Below are positions 23,960 through 32,453 of a stretch of 64,000 nt of DNA, piece by piece. Numbering within the stretch: the stretch's first letter is position 1; the number at the start of each line of letters is the position of its first letter. Made by a program: the position numbers and the translations under genes. The DNA comes from DATATV01 sp035551355 (GTDB lineage: Bacteria > Actinomycetota > Actinomycetes > Mycobacteriales > Pseudonocardiaceae): contig DASZNF010000058.1 of the NCBI GenBank assembly GCA_035551355.1, positions 1 to 64,000 on the forward strand, read 5' to 3'. The notes below the pieces were generated by a model, which worked only from the letters and a program-made list of their open reading frames with translations, was not told the origin of the DNA and searched no databases.

Positions 23960-24802
23960 ATGTCCGGTCCGTACCCGCCTTCGGGTTATCCGCAGCAGCC
24001 CGCACCGGGAAACTGGCCGGGCAGCCAGCCGACCAGCGGCGGGTCGGGCACACCCGGCGGCGGAGGGCCTGCCGGGGCCCCCGGCAGCGGCGCGCCCGGC
24101 GGTTACGGGCAGCAACCGACCTACGAGTTCCCGGCCATGTCCTACGGCGGGCTGTCCGGCGGCAACGGCGGCTGGGGCGGTGGCGAACCGCCGCCCAGGC
24201 GCAAGCGCAGCGTCGGCCGGATCCTGGTTGCCGTGGTGTCCATCCTGGTGATCATCGGCGGGGTGGTCACCGCGATCGTGGTGCTGCACGACCGGCAGCA
24301 CACCACCCAGCAGGCCGGTCCGGCCGGCCCCACCGCGACCGCACCATCGAACGCGGGGCGGACCACCACGGCGCCGAGCACCACCACCGCGCCGGTCGCC
24401 GAGGGCACCACCACGCTGACCCTCACCCCGGGCACCTGCGTCACCGCGTCGGTGGCCGGGGACGAGTACGCGGTCAGCAAGCAGGCCAGTTGCGGCGCGG
24501 CCGACTCGGACTTCGTGCTGGCCAAGCAGGTCAGCACGGTCGGCGGCTGCGAGAGCCACCAGTACCTGGCCATCCAGGCGCCCAGCGCGGTCGACTGCTT
24601 CACGCTGGACATCAAGCAGGGCGACTGCCTGGACAACAACTACCTCAAGGCGCCCTGCGCGACCGCGCCGTTCGCGGTGCTGACCGAGGAGAACGGGCCG
24701 GGCGGCTCGAATTCCTGCGCCACGGCCAGCGGTGCCACGCACTGGGTGCCCGCCGGGGTGAACCCGGTCAAGGTCGCCTGCATCGGCCCGCCCAAGGCCT
24801 GA
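23960..24802 (+). CDS. LppU-like single-pass membrane protein
   Basis: 280 residues. Residues 1-80 are a cytoplasmic Pro/Gly/Gln-rich segment (SGPYPPSGYPQQPAPG), then RRKRS and one membrane helix at about 86-108. A Thr/Ser/Pro stalk follows. The C-terminal 130 residues are an extracellular domain with eight cysteines spaced for disulfides (GTCVTASVAGDEY, ASCGAAD, GGCESHQYL, VDCFTLDIKQGDCL, APCATA, SCATASG). The pattern resembles the LppU/SCO3897 group. ATG 23960 is preferred over 23939 because AAAGG lies just upstream. Function unknown, possibly envelope sensing. The 3' end lies inside a 17-base repeat array. Confidence 0.75.
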   Translation: MSGPYPPSGYPQQPAPGNWPGSQPTSGGSGTPGGGGPAGAPGSGAPGGYGQQPTYEFPAMSYGGLSGGNGGWGGGEPPPRRKRSVGRILVAVVSILVIIGGVVTAIVVLHDRQHTTQQAGPAGPTATAPSNAGRTTTAPSTTTAPVAEGTTTLTLTPGTCVTASVAGDEYAVSKQASCGAADSDFVLAKQVSTVGGCESHQYLAIQAPSAVDCFTLDIKQGDCLDNNYLKAPCATAPFAVLTEENGPGGSNSCATASGATHWVPAGVNPVKVACIGPPKA

Positions 24803-24964
24803 TCCCGCCCAAGGCTTGCCCCCGTCGAAGGCCTGACCCCGCCAGGGCCTGATCCCGCCCAAGGCACGGGTCGGGGTAAGGCCGGTCCCCGCCAAGGCGA
24901 TGGGCCCGGGGCCCGCCAAAGCGATGAGCCCGGGGCCCGTCAAGGACTGAGCCCGGGGCCTGCC
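24791..24964. repeat. Two tandem arrays between converging LppU-like and sigma factor genes
   Basis: Array A: five 16-17-base units (CCCAAGGCCTGATCCCG type) at 24791, 24808, 24825, 24842 and 24858; the first includes the stop codon of the LppU-like gene. Array B: three 23-24-base units at 24894, 24918 and 24942 with the palindromic core GCCCGGGGCCC. Together they cover nearly all of the 181-base gap. Confidence 0.85.
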
Positions 24965-24983
24965 TCCGGCGAGAACGAGCCGG

Positions 24984-27389
24984 TCAGGGAACCAGGCCGA
25001 ACAGGTCGCACAGACCGCCTGGGCCGCCGGGCCGGACGTGCCCGCCGCCCGGACCGTCACCGGTGTTCGAGCAGGTCGGCGACGTGGGCGCGGGGGCGCT
25101 CGGCGTGCTGGTCGTGCTCGGCGGTTCGGTGCTGTCCGGGGTGCTCGTCGTCGGACTGGTGGCCGGGCCGGACGGGGCCGTCGGACCGGTGGGCAACGGC
25201 AGGGACGGCGGGGTGAGCGTGACCGTCGGCGTCCGCGTGGTGGTGCGGGTGGGCGAGCTGGGATCGGTCATGCTCTCGCCCGGGGGCGTGGGCGGGCTCG
25301 CCCACTCGCCCGGCCAGGGCAGCGCCCACGGGCACTCCACCACCGGCACGCTCACCGTCCGGGTGGCGCTGCCCAGCTGCCCGGTCACCGTCACCGTGTC
25401 GTGGCCGTCGTCGTTCCGCGGGTCGTAGGGCAGGTCGTAGAGCCGGATGCGCAGGTGCACGGTCTGGCCCGGGTCAACCGAACCGAGCGTGCGGCAGTCG
25501 GTCTGGTGTTCATCGCCCTGGCACAGCACGGGCGGGTCGGCGGAGGTCGCGGTCTGCGTGCCGGTGCGGTCCACGGTGATGTCCAGCGGCTTGGTGGTGC
25601 CGCCGGTGTTGGTCGCGGTGATGTCCAGCAGCGGGTAGAAGTCCCAGTTCCACAGCCAGTTCTCGGACTGGTCGTTGACCTGGTGCGCGGTCAGCGACAG
25701 CCCGTCCTGCGGCGCGGGCGGCACCGTGACCTGGACGGCGACCTGCACGCTCACCTCGGAATTGGAGCTGATCGTGCCGGTGATGGTGCCGCTCTTGGTG
25801 CCCGGCGCGGCCTCCACCCGGAACATCAGCACCACCGACTGGCCCGGCTGCAACCCGCTCGGCGAGGAACAGCTGACTCTGCCGGTGCCGCCCGGGCAGG
25901 CGACCTGACCGCCGGTGGAGTCGGCCACGGGCTGGGCTTTGGCGTGGTTGCGCGGATAAACCAGGTCGTCGGCGAACACGGTGTGGCCCGAGCTCTGCGG
26001 GCTGACCGTGGCCGCGCTGGGGTGTGTGGACCCGCTGGAGCCGGACGGGCCGACCGCGCTGACCCCGGGCGGCAGGTTCAGCGCCGCGGTGACCGGCTGG
26101 GACGGGCCCTGACCGGTGTTCTGCACGGTGATCGGCAGGTCGACCGGGCCGCCGCCGGGGGTCAGGGTGATCGGCTGGCTGGGCCCGCTGGCGTGCAGGG
26201 TCGGCTGCGGCGCGGGCGGGGCGCTCGACGGCGCCGGTGCGCTGGGGGCGGGGGCCTGCGGCTTGGGTGCGCTCGGCTTGGGCGGGTTGGGTTTGGGCGC
26301 GGCCGGCGGGTTGTTGGCCGGCGGCTGGGCGTGGGTCGGCGCGGGTGGACTGGGCTGGGCCGCGGCCGGGGGCAGTTGCTGGGTGTTGGCCCCGGTCAGC
26401 GCGATCACCAGGGCGGCGGCCAGCGCGGCCACCGAGGCGCCGACGCCGAGGAACTGGCGGGGCAGCGCGCTGGCCGCACCGGCCGCGCCACCTCCGGAGG
26501 AGGACCCGGCTCCGGCGCCGGCCGCCGCACCGGCGGACAACCCGGCGACCGTGACCCCGGCCGCGGTGGCCTTGGCCGCGCCCGCGGTGAGGGCCAGGTA
26601 GCCGGTCGCGCCCGCGCCCAGCACCAGCGGCGCGATGAAGATCCGCAGCGAACCGTTGACCTCGGCCAGTTCGGCGGCCAGGGCGCGGCACCGGTCGCAC
26701 TCGTCCAGGTGCGTCTCGACCTGGGTGGTCTCCCGTTTGGACAGGCCGCCGCGGGTCCACGCGCCCAGCTTGTGCACGGTGTCCCGGCAGCGGTTCTCGG
26801 TGGTCTCGGCCAGGTGTACCTGCAGGTACGCCTGGCGCAGGCCCTCCCGGGCCCGGTAGGCCAGCGCCGACACGCCGTTGGCGGTCAGGCCCAGCAGCGG
26901 GGCCACCTCGGCCGGCGACTGGCCCTCGATCTCGGTGTGCCAGAGCACCGCCTGCCAGCGTTCGGGCAGCCGGGCGAACGCCTTGGCGGCCAGCGAGCGC
27001 TCCAGCCCGGCGACCGCGGTGTCCTTGAACGGCTCGCTGATCTTCTCGGTGCTCATCCCGCTGACCGTGGTCACGTCCTCGGTCAGCTCGACCTTGCGGT
27101 CCCGGCGGGTCTTGTCGTAGGCGACGTGCCGCAGCGCGGTGAGCAGATAGGCGCGGAAGGCCGAGTCCGGACCGCGGCCACCCCGCAGGGTGTCCAGCAC
27201 CTTGGCGAACGCCTCGGACACCAGGTCGTCGGCCTCGGCCGTGGACCGGGCCAGCTGGCGGGCCAGGTTGTAGGCGGAGGTGACATGCCGCTCGTAGAGC
27301 GAGCCGTAGGCCCGGACGTCCCCCTCGCGCACAGCGGTGATCAGCTCGGCGTCGCTGGGTCCGTGGACCTCGGCGGACACGGCGGCCAC
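24984..27389 (-). CDS. ECF sigma factor fused to zinc anti-sigma motif, membrane span and exported domains
   Basis: 801 residues. Sigma region 2 (about 12-95: YGSLYERHVTSAYNLARQLA, DDLVSEAFAKVLDTL) and region 4 (about 130-190: FARLPERWQAVLWHTEIEG, GLTANGVSALAYRAREGLRQAY) direct promoter recognition. THLDECDRC (about 228-236) is the H-x3-C-x2-C motif of zinc anti-sigma domains. A hydrophobic segment (VAALAAALVIALTG, about 325-340) is the membrane span. A Pro-rich stalk and two or more beta-rich domains of CARDB/DUF11 type (ITVQNTGQGPSQPV, ITATNTGGTTKPLD) follow outside. GTG start with GAGGAGG 10 bases upstream. Sensor, anti-sigma and sigma are thus one chain; release presumably needs proteolysis or a conformational change. 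Confidence 0.88.
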   Translation of the reverse strand: MAAVSAEVHGPSDAELITAVREGDVRAYGSLYERHVTSAYNLARQLARSTAEADDLVSEAFAKVLDTLRGGRGPDSAFRAYLLTALRHVAYDKTRRDRKVELTEDVTTVSGMSTEKISEPFKDTAVAGLERSLAAKAFARLPERWQAVLWHTEIEGQSPAEVAPLLGLTANGVSALAYRAREGLRQAYLQVHLAETTENRCRDTVHKLGAWTRGGLSKRETTQVETHLDECDRCRALAAELAEVNGSLRIFIAPLVLGAGATGYLALTAGAAKATAAGVTVAGLSAGAAAGAGAGSSSGGGAAGAASALPRQFLGVGASVAALAAALVIALTGANTQQLPPAAAQPSPPAPTHAQPPANNPPAAPKPNPPKPSAPKPQAPAPSAPAPSSAPPAPQPTLHASGPSQPITLTPGGGPVDLPITVQNTGQGPSQPVTAALNLPPGVSAVGPSGSSGSTHPSAATVSPQSSGHTVFADDLVYPRNHAKAQPVADSTGGQVACPGGTGRVSCSSPSGLQPGQSVVLMFRVEAAPGTKSGTITGTISSNSEVSVQVAVQVTVPPAPQDGLSLTAHQVNDQSENWLWNWDFYPLLDITATNTGGTTKPLDITVDRTGTQTATSADPPVLCQGDEHQTDCRTLGSVDPGQTVHLRIRLYDLPYDPRNDDGHDTVTVTGQLGSATRTVSVPVVECPWALPWPGEWASPPTPPGESMTDPSSPTRTTTRTPTVTLTPPSLPLPTGPTAPSGPATSPTTSTPDSTEPPSTTSTPSAPAPTSPTCSNTGDGPGGGHVRPGGPGGLCDLFGLVP

Positions 27390-27413
27390 AGTCTGGTCCC
27401 CTCCTCGCGCAGT

Positions 27414-27453
27414 TGTCCCGGCTCACGAGCGCGTGTCCCGGCTCACGAGCGCG
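27414..27453. repeat. Perfect 20-base tandem duplication upstream of the sigma gene
   Basis: Two identical copies of TGTCCCGGCTCACGAGCGCG, 25 bases before the sigma start in the divergent gap towards the GGDEF-like gene. No promoter could be assigned confidently. Confidence 0.9.
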
Positions 27454-27614
27454 CCGCCCAGTGTGACGGACCGGAAACCCACCCGCCACGCCGGAGTTCG
27501 CCCGCCGCCCGAAAGAAATCCTCGATCCGCCGTCACGACCATTGCCCGGTGACGTCTGGTAGTCAAGACCGACTGATCGGGTCGGGGACTCGACCGGTAG
27601 GAGGATACGAGGCG

Positions 27615-28442
27615 GTGGGAACGCGAGAGATGTCGTCGCGGCGCTGGCGTGGCGACTCACCGGAAACGTTCCACCAGCTGCGTTCGCAGTGGCGCACGGC
27701 CAGTCTGGCAAGTGGCTGGCCGTTCCCGAACGACTGGGCGGTGGCCGAGGTCGACGTGGTCTGCCAGACCGCGCTGGCCGATCTGGATCTTGCCCCGGCT
27801 CTCACCCGTTTGGGTAGGGCCCGGGCGACCGCGGGCTCGGGTCTGGCCGAGACGCTGCACGATGTGGCGGCGCTGCACGCGGTGCTGACCATGCCCTCGA
27901 TGAAGTACGGGCTGGTGTCGGCCGATCCGGACGCGGTGCCCGCCCGGCTGCTCCGGCTCACCGCGCTGGCCTGGGCCGACGTGCTGGTCAGCCAGCTGGC
28001 CCACACCGAGGTCGCGGACGGGCTGACCGGCCTGTCCAGTCCGGCCTATCTGCGGGCCCGGCTGCGCGAGGTGTACCGGGAGGCGGCCGCGGCCGGGGTG
28101 CCCGCCCGCGAGCGGTACGTGTTGGTGGTGGTCGCGCCGGACCTGCGGGAGACCGCGGGCTGGTCCCGGCTGGCCGCCATGGTGTTGCTGGCCGACGTGC
28201 TGACCGGGGTGTTCGACGGCGGGCAGACGCTGACCGCGCTCGGCTCGTCCACGATCGGGGTGCTGGCCGAGCGGAGCCCGAAACTGGCGCGCCGGACGGC
28301 CACCGTGCGCACCCTGGCCGCCGACCGGCTGGGCATCGATCCGCAGCTGCGCTGTGTCGGCGCGCCGCCGGTATGGCTGGAGCGGCTGCCGCCAACGCAC
28401 GCCGGGGCCTGCCGTTTGCTGACCGCGCTGGCCCGGCTCTAA
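27615..28442 (+). CDS. Degenerate GGDEF-like protein
   Basis: 275 residues. GTG 27615 is selected by AGGAGGA 9 bases upstream. The N-terminal half is helical (WAVAEVDVVCQTALADLDL). At about residue 135 the sequence DGLTGLSSPAYLRARL matches the opening D-x-L-T-G-L-x-N motif of diguanylate cyclases. The remainder keeps the alternating strand-helix pattern (YVLVVVAPDL, LLADVLTGVF), but there is no GG(D/E)EF active site; the equivalent is near LTALGSSTIGVLAE. It is therefore unlikely to make cyclic di-GMP and may bind a nucleotide or regulate another protein. Divergent from the sigma factor and upstream of purK. Confidence 0.6.
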   Translation: MGTREMSSRRWRGDSPETFHQLRSQWRTASLASGWPFPNDWAVAEVDVVCQTALADLDLAPALTRLGRARATAGSGLAETLHDVAALHAVLTMPSMKYGLVSADPDAVPARLLRLTALAWADVLVSQLAHTEVADGLTGLSSPAYLRARLREVYREAAAAGVPARERYVLVVVAPDLRETAGWSRLAAMVLLADVLTGVFDGGQTLTALGSSTIGVLAERSPKLARRTATVRTLAADRLGIDPQLRCVGAPPVWLERLPPTHAGACRLLTALARL

Positions 28443-28514
28443 ATCCCGGCCGGGCCGGGATACCGGCCGCCCGGCTCTGGGCTGGTCAGCCGCGCGAAGT
28501 AGGCTCGCCGCTCT

Positions 28515-29729
28515 GTGGACCCACGTACCGGCCTTCCCGTCGTCGGCATGATCGGCGGCGGCCAGCTCGCCCGGATGACCCATCAGGCGGCCATCGCCCT
28601 CGGTCAGTCCCTGCGCGTGCTCGCCGTCTCGGCCGATGAACCCGCTCCCCTGGTCGCCCCCGAGATCAGCCTCGGCCAGCACACCGATCTGGCCGCGCTG
28701 CGCGCGTTCGCGGCCGGCTGCGAGGTGGTGACCTTCGACCACGAACACGTGCCCAGCGAGCACCTGCGCACCCTGGTCGCCGAGGGGCACACCGTCTATC
28801 CCGGTCCGGACGCGCTGGTGCACGCCCAGGACAAGCTGGTGATGCGCCGCAAACTGACGGCGCTCGGCCTGCCGGTGCCGCCGTTCGCGCCGGTGGAGAC
28901 CCCCGGTGACGTGATCGCGTTCGCCGGGGAACACGGCTGGCCGTGTGTGCTCAAGGCGGTGCGCGGCGGGTACGACGGGCGCGGCGTGTGGCTGCTCGAC
29001 GATGCCGGGCAGGCTGAGACGCTGGTCGCCGAGCTGCTGGCCGCGGGCACGCCGCTGATGGTGGAGCAGCGGGTGGTGATGTCCCGCGAGTTGGCGGTGA
29101 TGGCCGCGCGGTCCCCGTTCGGGCAGGGCGCGGTGTGGCCGGTGGTGCAGACCGTGCAGTCCGAGGGCATCTGCGTGGAGGTGCTGGCCCCGGCCCCGGA
29201 TCTGGCCCCGGAGATCGCCGACGCCGCGCACGAGCTGGCCCTGCGGGTGGCCCGCGAGCTGGACATCGTGGGCGTGTTCGCGGTCGAGTTGTTCGAGACC
29301 GAGCAGGGCATCGTGGTCAACGAGCTGGCCATGCGGCCGCACAACTCCGGGCACTGGACCATCGAGGGCGCGGTCACCTCGCAGTTCGAACAGCACCTGC
29401 GGGCCGTGCTGGACTACCCGTTGGGGTCGACCGAGTCGCGCGCGCCGATCACCGTGATGGGCAATGTGCTCGGCGGCGACCCGCTGCCCAAGATGGGTGT
29501 TGACGAGCGGTTGCACCACCTGTTCGCCCGGTTCCCGAAGGCCCGGGCCCACCTTTACGGCAAGGGCGAGCGGCCGGGCCGCAAGCTCGGCCATGTCACC
29601 GTTCTGGGTGACGACGTGGCCGAGACCCGGCGGATCGCCACCCTGGCCGCGCACTGGCTGGGCACCGCCCAGTGGGCCGACGGCTACGACATCCACGCGA
29701 CAGACCACAAGGGGAGGGCGACCACATGA
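28515..29729 (+). CDS. purK: N5-carboxyaminoimidazole ribonucleotide synthase
   Basis: Converts AIR, ATP and bicarbonate to N5-CAIR in purine synthesis. 404 residues, ATP-grasp fold. GMIGGGQLARM (about 11-21) is the N-terminal nucleotide loop, FDHEHVP marks the AIR pocket, KAVRGGYDGRGVW is the glycine-rich ATP loop, and NELAMRPHNSGHWTIE is the metal and substrate motif. GTG start; TAGGCT lies 9 bases upstream and there is no strong ribosome-binding site. The stop overlaps purE (ATGA). Together the two replace the single-enzyme route to CAIR. Confidence 0.96.
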   Translation: MDPRTGLPVVGMIGGGQLARMTHQAAIALGQSLRVLAVSADEPAPLVAPEISLGQHTDLAALRAFAAGCEVVTFDHEHVPSEHLRTLVAEGHTVYPGPDALVHAQDKLVMRRKLTALGLPVPPFAPVETPGDVIAFAGEHGWPCVLKAVRGGYDGRGVWLLDDAGQAETLVAELLAAGTPLMVEQRVVMSRELAVMAARSPFGQGAVWPVVQTVQSEGICVEVLAPAPDLAPEIADAAHELALRVARELDIVGVFAVELFETEQGIVVNELAMRPHNSGHWTIEGAVTSQFEQHLRAVLDYPLGSTESRAPITVMGNVLGGDPLPKMGVDERLHHLFARFPKARAHLYGKGERPGRKLGHVTVLGDDVAETRRIATLAAHWLGTAQWADGYDIHATDHKGRATT

Positions 29730-30232
29730 GCGAGCCGCTGGTCGGAGTGATCATGGGCAGCGACTCGGACTGGCCGGTGATGCGGGCCGCGGCCGAGGCG
29801 CTCAAGGAGTTCGAGGTGGGCTACGAGGTCAGCGTGGTGTCCGCGCACCGCACCCCGCAGCGGATGCTGGACTACGCCGCCGGCGCGGCCGACCGCGGTC
29901 TGCGGGTGATCGTCGCCGGGGCGGGCGGGGCGGCGCATCTGCCCGGCATGGTGGCCTCGGCCACGGTGCTGCCGGTGATCGGCGTGCCGGTGCCGTTGAA
30001 ATACCTGGACGGGCTGGACTCGCTGCTGTCCATCGTGCAGATGCCGGCCGGAGTGCCGGTGGCCACGGTGTCGGTGGGCGGGGCGCGCAATGCGGGGTTG
30101 CTCGCGGTGCGCGTGCTGGCCGCCGCGGATGCCGGGCTGCGCGCGAAAATGGCGGATTTCCAACAGGATCTGCAGCACATGGTGCTGGCCAAGGACGCGG
30201 CCCTGCGCGACTCTCTGGTGAACGAGGACTAA
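29726..30232 (+). CDS. purE: N5-CAIR mutase
   Basis: Rearranges N5-CAIR, made by PurK, to 4-carboxy-AIR. 168 residues, the normal class I length. GVIMGSDSDWPVM (about 7-19) is the phosphate-binding loop, VSAHRTPQRM carries the catalytic His, and VAGAGGAAHLPGMVAS is the third signature. ATG overlaps the purK stop by 4 bases, and GGGGAGGG lies upstream within purK. Same order as Rv3276c-Rv3275c in mycobacteria. Confidence 0.97.
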   Translation: MSEPLVGVIMGSDSDWPVMRAAAEALKEFEVGYEVSVVSAHRTPQRMLDYAAGAADRGLRVIVAGAGGAAHLPGMVASATVLPVIGVPVPLKYLDGLDSLLSIVQMPAGVPVATVSVGGARNAGLLAVRVLAAADAGLRAKMADFQQDLQHMVLAKDAALRDSLVNED

Positions 30233-30269
30233 CATTCCCAGTGGGAGAAGCTACCGGAGGGTAATCACC

Positions 30270-31430
30270 GTGGACGCGAACTTCGGCACCTATCAGCTGG
30301 CCGACGAGCACGAGGCGCTGCGCGAGGCCGTGCGCGCGATGGCCGAGAAGGAGATCGCGCCGTTCGCGGCCGAGGTCGACGAGGCCGAGCGATACCCGAT
30401 CGAGGCGCGGGACGCGCTGGTCAAGTCGGCGTTCCACGCGGTGCACATCCCGGAGGCCTACGCCGGCGACGGCGCCGACTCGGTGGCCACCTGCATCCTC
30501 ATCGAGGAGGTGGCGCGGGTGTGCGCCTCGTCCTCGCTGATCCCGGCGGTGAACAAGCTGGGCACCATGCCGATCATCCTGTCCGCCTCCGAGGAGCTCA
30601 AGCAGGAGGTGCTGTCCTCGGTGGCCGGTGGGGAGATGGCCTCCTATGCGCTGTCCGAACGGGAGGCCGGGTCGGACACGGCGTCCATGCGCACCCGGGC
30701 CAAGAAGGACGGCGACACCTGGGTGCTCAACGGCACCAAGTGCTGGATCACCAACGCCGGCGAGTCCACCTGGTACACGGTGATGGCGGTGACCGACCCG
30801 GACGCGGCCAAACCGGCCAACGGGATCTCGGCGTTCGTGGTGCACAAGGACGACCCGGGTTTCGTGGTGGGGCCCAAGGAGAAGAAACTGGGCATCAAGG
30901 GTTCGCCCACCCGGGAGATCTACTTCGAGAACTGCGCCATCCCGGAACACCGGATCATCGGTGAGCCGGGCACCGGCCTGAAGACCGCGCTGCGCACGCT
31001 GGACCACACCCGGCCCACGATCGGCGCGCAGGCGGTGGGCATCGCGCAGGGCGCGGTGGACGCGGCGGTGGCCTACGTCAAGGAGCGCAAGCAGTTCGGC
31101 AAGGCGATCGGCGAGTTCCAGGGCGTGCAGTTCATGTTGGCCGATATGGCGATGAAGGTTGAGGCGGCGCGGCACATGGTGTACGTGGCCGCTGCCCGGG
31201 CCGAGCGCGGCGAGCCGAACCTGGGCTTCATTTCCAGTGCTGCCAAGTGTTTCGCCTCGGACGTGGCCATGGAGGTGACCACCGACGCGGTGCAGCTGTT
31301 CGGCGGCGCCGGCTACACCCGGGACTTCCCGGTGGAGCGCATGATGCGCGACGCGAAGATCACCCAGATTTACGAGGGCACCAACCAGATCCAGCGGATG
31401 GTGATGGGCCGCTCGCTGCTCAAGGGCTGA
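30270..31430 (+). CDS. fadE25: Acyl-CoA dehydrogenase (FadE25-like)
   Basis: Flavoprotein that introduces the 2,3 double bond into acyl-CoA. 386 residues: helical N-domain, MASYALSEREAGSDTASM (FAD/substrate strand), TNAGESTWYTVMAV, and the C-terminal QIYEGTNQIQRMVMGRSLL, whose Glu is the catalytic base of short/medium-chain enzymes. GTG start with GGAGGG about 10 bases upstream. It follows purE by 37 bases, which include TCCCAGTGGGA, an 11-base dyad. Position as in mycobacteria, where fadE25 follows purE. Exact chain length is not deducible. Confidence 0.93.
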   Translation: MDANFGTYQLADEHEALREAVRAMAEKEIAPFAAEVDEAERYPIEARDALVKSAFHAVHIPEAYAGDGADSVATCILIEEVARVCASSSLIPAVNKLGTMPIILSASEELKQEVLSSVAGGEMASYALSEREAGSDTASMRTRAKKDGDTWVLNGTKCWITNAGESTWYTVMAVTDPDAAKPANGISAFVVHKDDPGFVVGPKEKKLGIKGSPTREIYFENCAIPEHRIIGEPGTGLKTALRTLDHTRPTIGAQAVGIAQGAVDAAVAYVKERKQFGKAIGEFQGVQFMLADMAMKVEAARHMVYVAAARAERGEPNLGFISSAAKCFASDVAMEVTTDAVQLFGGAGYTRDFPVERMMRDAKITQIYEGTNQIQRMVMGRSLLKG

Positions 31431-31467
31431 GCCGGCAAGGGTTGCGGCCCGGCCGGATTTACCGTGT

Positions 31468-32274
31468 CTACTGGGACAGCAGGACCGCGCGATCGCGGAT
31501 CCGGTCCCAGACGCCGACCGGAATGTCGGCCAGCACCAGTAGTTCGTCCACATTCGCGAAGGGATCGCCGCGCCGGTTGCGAGTGTCCACAATGGACAAC
31601 GCGATGGTCGGCGGGATGTCGCACACGGAGCCGATCACCTGGGCGGGTGCGCTGTTCAGGTCGACCAGGCCGCCGTCGTCATAGCCGCGGGTGATGTCCG
31701 GGCGGCCGATGTGCAGTTCGTGCGCCAGCAGCGGGTCGTCGGCCACGATCCGCCGGGACTCCTCGCGGCGGGTGCGTGCGGCCAGCGCGGCCTGCACCGC
31801 CGGGTCCAGCACCGGTTCGTCCGGGGCGGGCGCGCCCTCCCAGATCTGCCGGCGCAGCGGGCCGAGCTGGACGCAGCCGACGATGGCCACGCCGACCGCG
31901 AGCAGTCCGCCGATCGTGCCCAGCACGCTGGTGTGCCCGGGCTGGGTCCGCGGGGTGAGCGAGATCAGGACGTAGAGCAGCACGTCGAGGATGGCGTAGG
32001 CCAGTGCGAGCAGGCGGGCCGGGCGGGTGCGCAGCCGGGTGGCGGCGTGCGCGAACGGCACCCAGGCGAACATGCCGACGGTGACGATGGTGACCACGTA
32101 GTACCAGCGACCGGCGACGCGAAGCCCGCGGTGGCTTTCGAGCCGGTGAGCACCGGCCGGAACCCGTTCGGCGCTCTCGGCCGGGACCCGCTTCGCGCCT
32201 TCGGCCGGGATCCGCTCCGCGGCCTTCGCGCCTTCGGCCGGGATCCGCTCCGCGGCAGGGTGCTGCACGCTCAT
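31468..32274 (-). CDS. Membrane protein with C-terminal helix-hairpin-helix (ComEA-like) domain
   Basis: 268 residues. The N-terminus is a repetitive hydrophilic segment (AAERIPAEGAK twice, then two degenerate copies) encoded by a perfect 33-base duplication. Three hydrophobic spans follow at about 55-75, 88-108 and 120-140. The C-terminal 70 residues contain DLNSAPAQVIGSVCDIPPTIALSIVDTR and VDELLVLADIPVGVWDRIRD, two helix-hairpin-helix units as in ComEA. ATG with GGGAGG upstream. DNA binding is known for ComEA but not shown here. Converges with fadE25. A family with unclear function in actinobacteria. Confidence 0.7.
   Translation of the reverse strand: MSVQHPAAERIPAEGAKAAERIPAEGAKRVPAESAERVPAGAHRLESHRGLRVAGRWYYVVTIVTVGMFAWVPFAHAATRLRTRPARLLALAYAILDVLLYVLISLTPRTQPGHTSVLGTIGGLLAVGVAIVGCVQLGPLRRQIWEGAPAPDEPVLDPAVQAALAARTRREESRRIVADDPLLAHELHIGRPDITRGYDDGGLVDLNSAPAQVIGSVCDIPPTIALSIVDTRNRRGDPFANVDELLVLADIPVGVWDRIRDRAVLLSQ
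32191..32256. repeat. Perfect 33-base tandem duplication at the start of the HhH membrane protein gene
   Basis: Two identical 33-base copies, in frame, encode the 11-residue unit AAERIPAEGAK twice; weaker copies continue towards RVPAESAERVPAG. Confidence 0.95.
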
Positions 32275-32453
32275 CCTTCAACCTCCCCAGGTCTTGCCGT
32301 TCACATCGACCAGTCGCCGCACTCGTTACATCGGATGCGATCGTCTTGCTGACCCAAGTGGATGATCAATAACAAAAGACCAGCTCGATGTGGTTGCGCG
32401 AACGATAGTATCGCTGTTGGAAGTATTCTGTGGGCAACCATTGGCAGGTGGGC

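Noticed and set aside
24894..24964. Palindromic repeat array as a plasmid-type iteron origin
   Set aside because: No replication protein is nearby, and similar arrays occur in other convergent gaps of this chromosome region.
25038..28442. A 1134-codon plus-strand frame over the sigma factor gene
   Set aside because: It is the antisense of the ECF sigma fusion. The real plus-strand gene begins at 27615 with a good ribosome-binding site.
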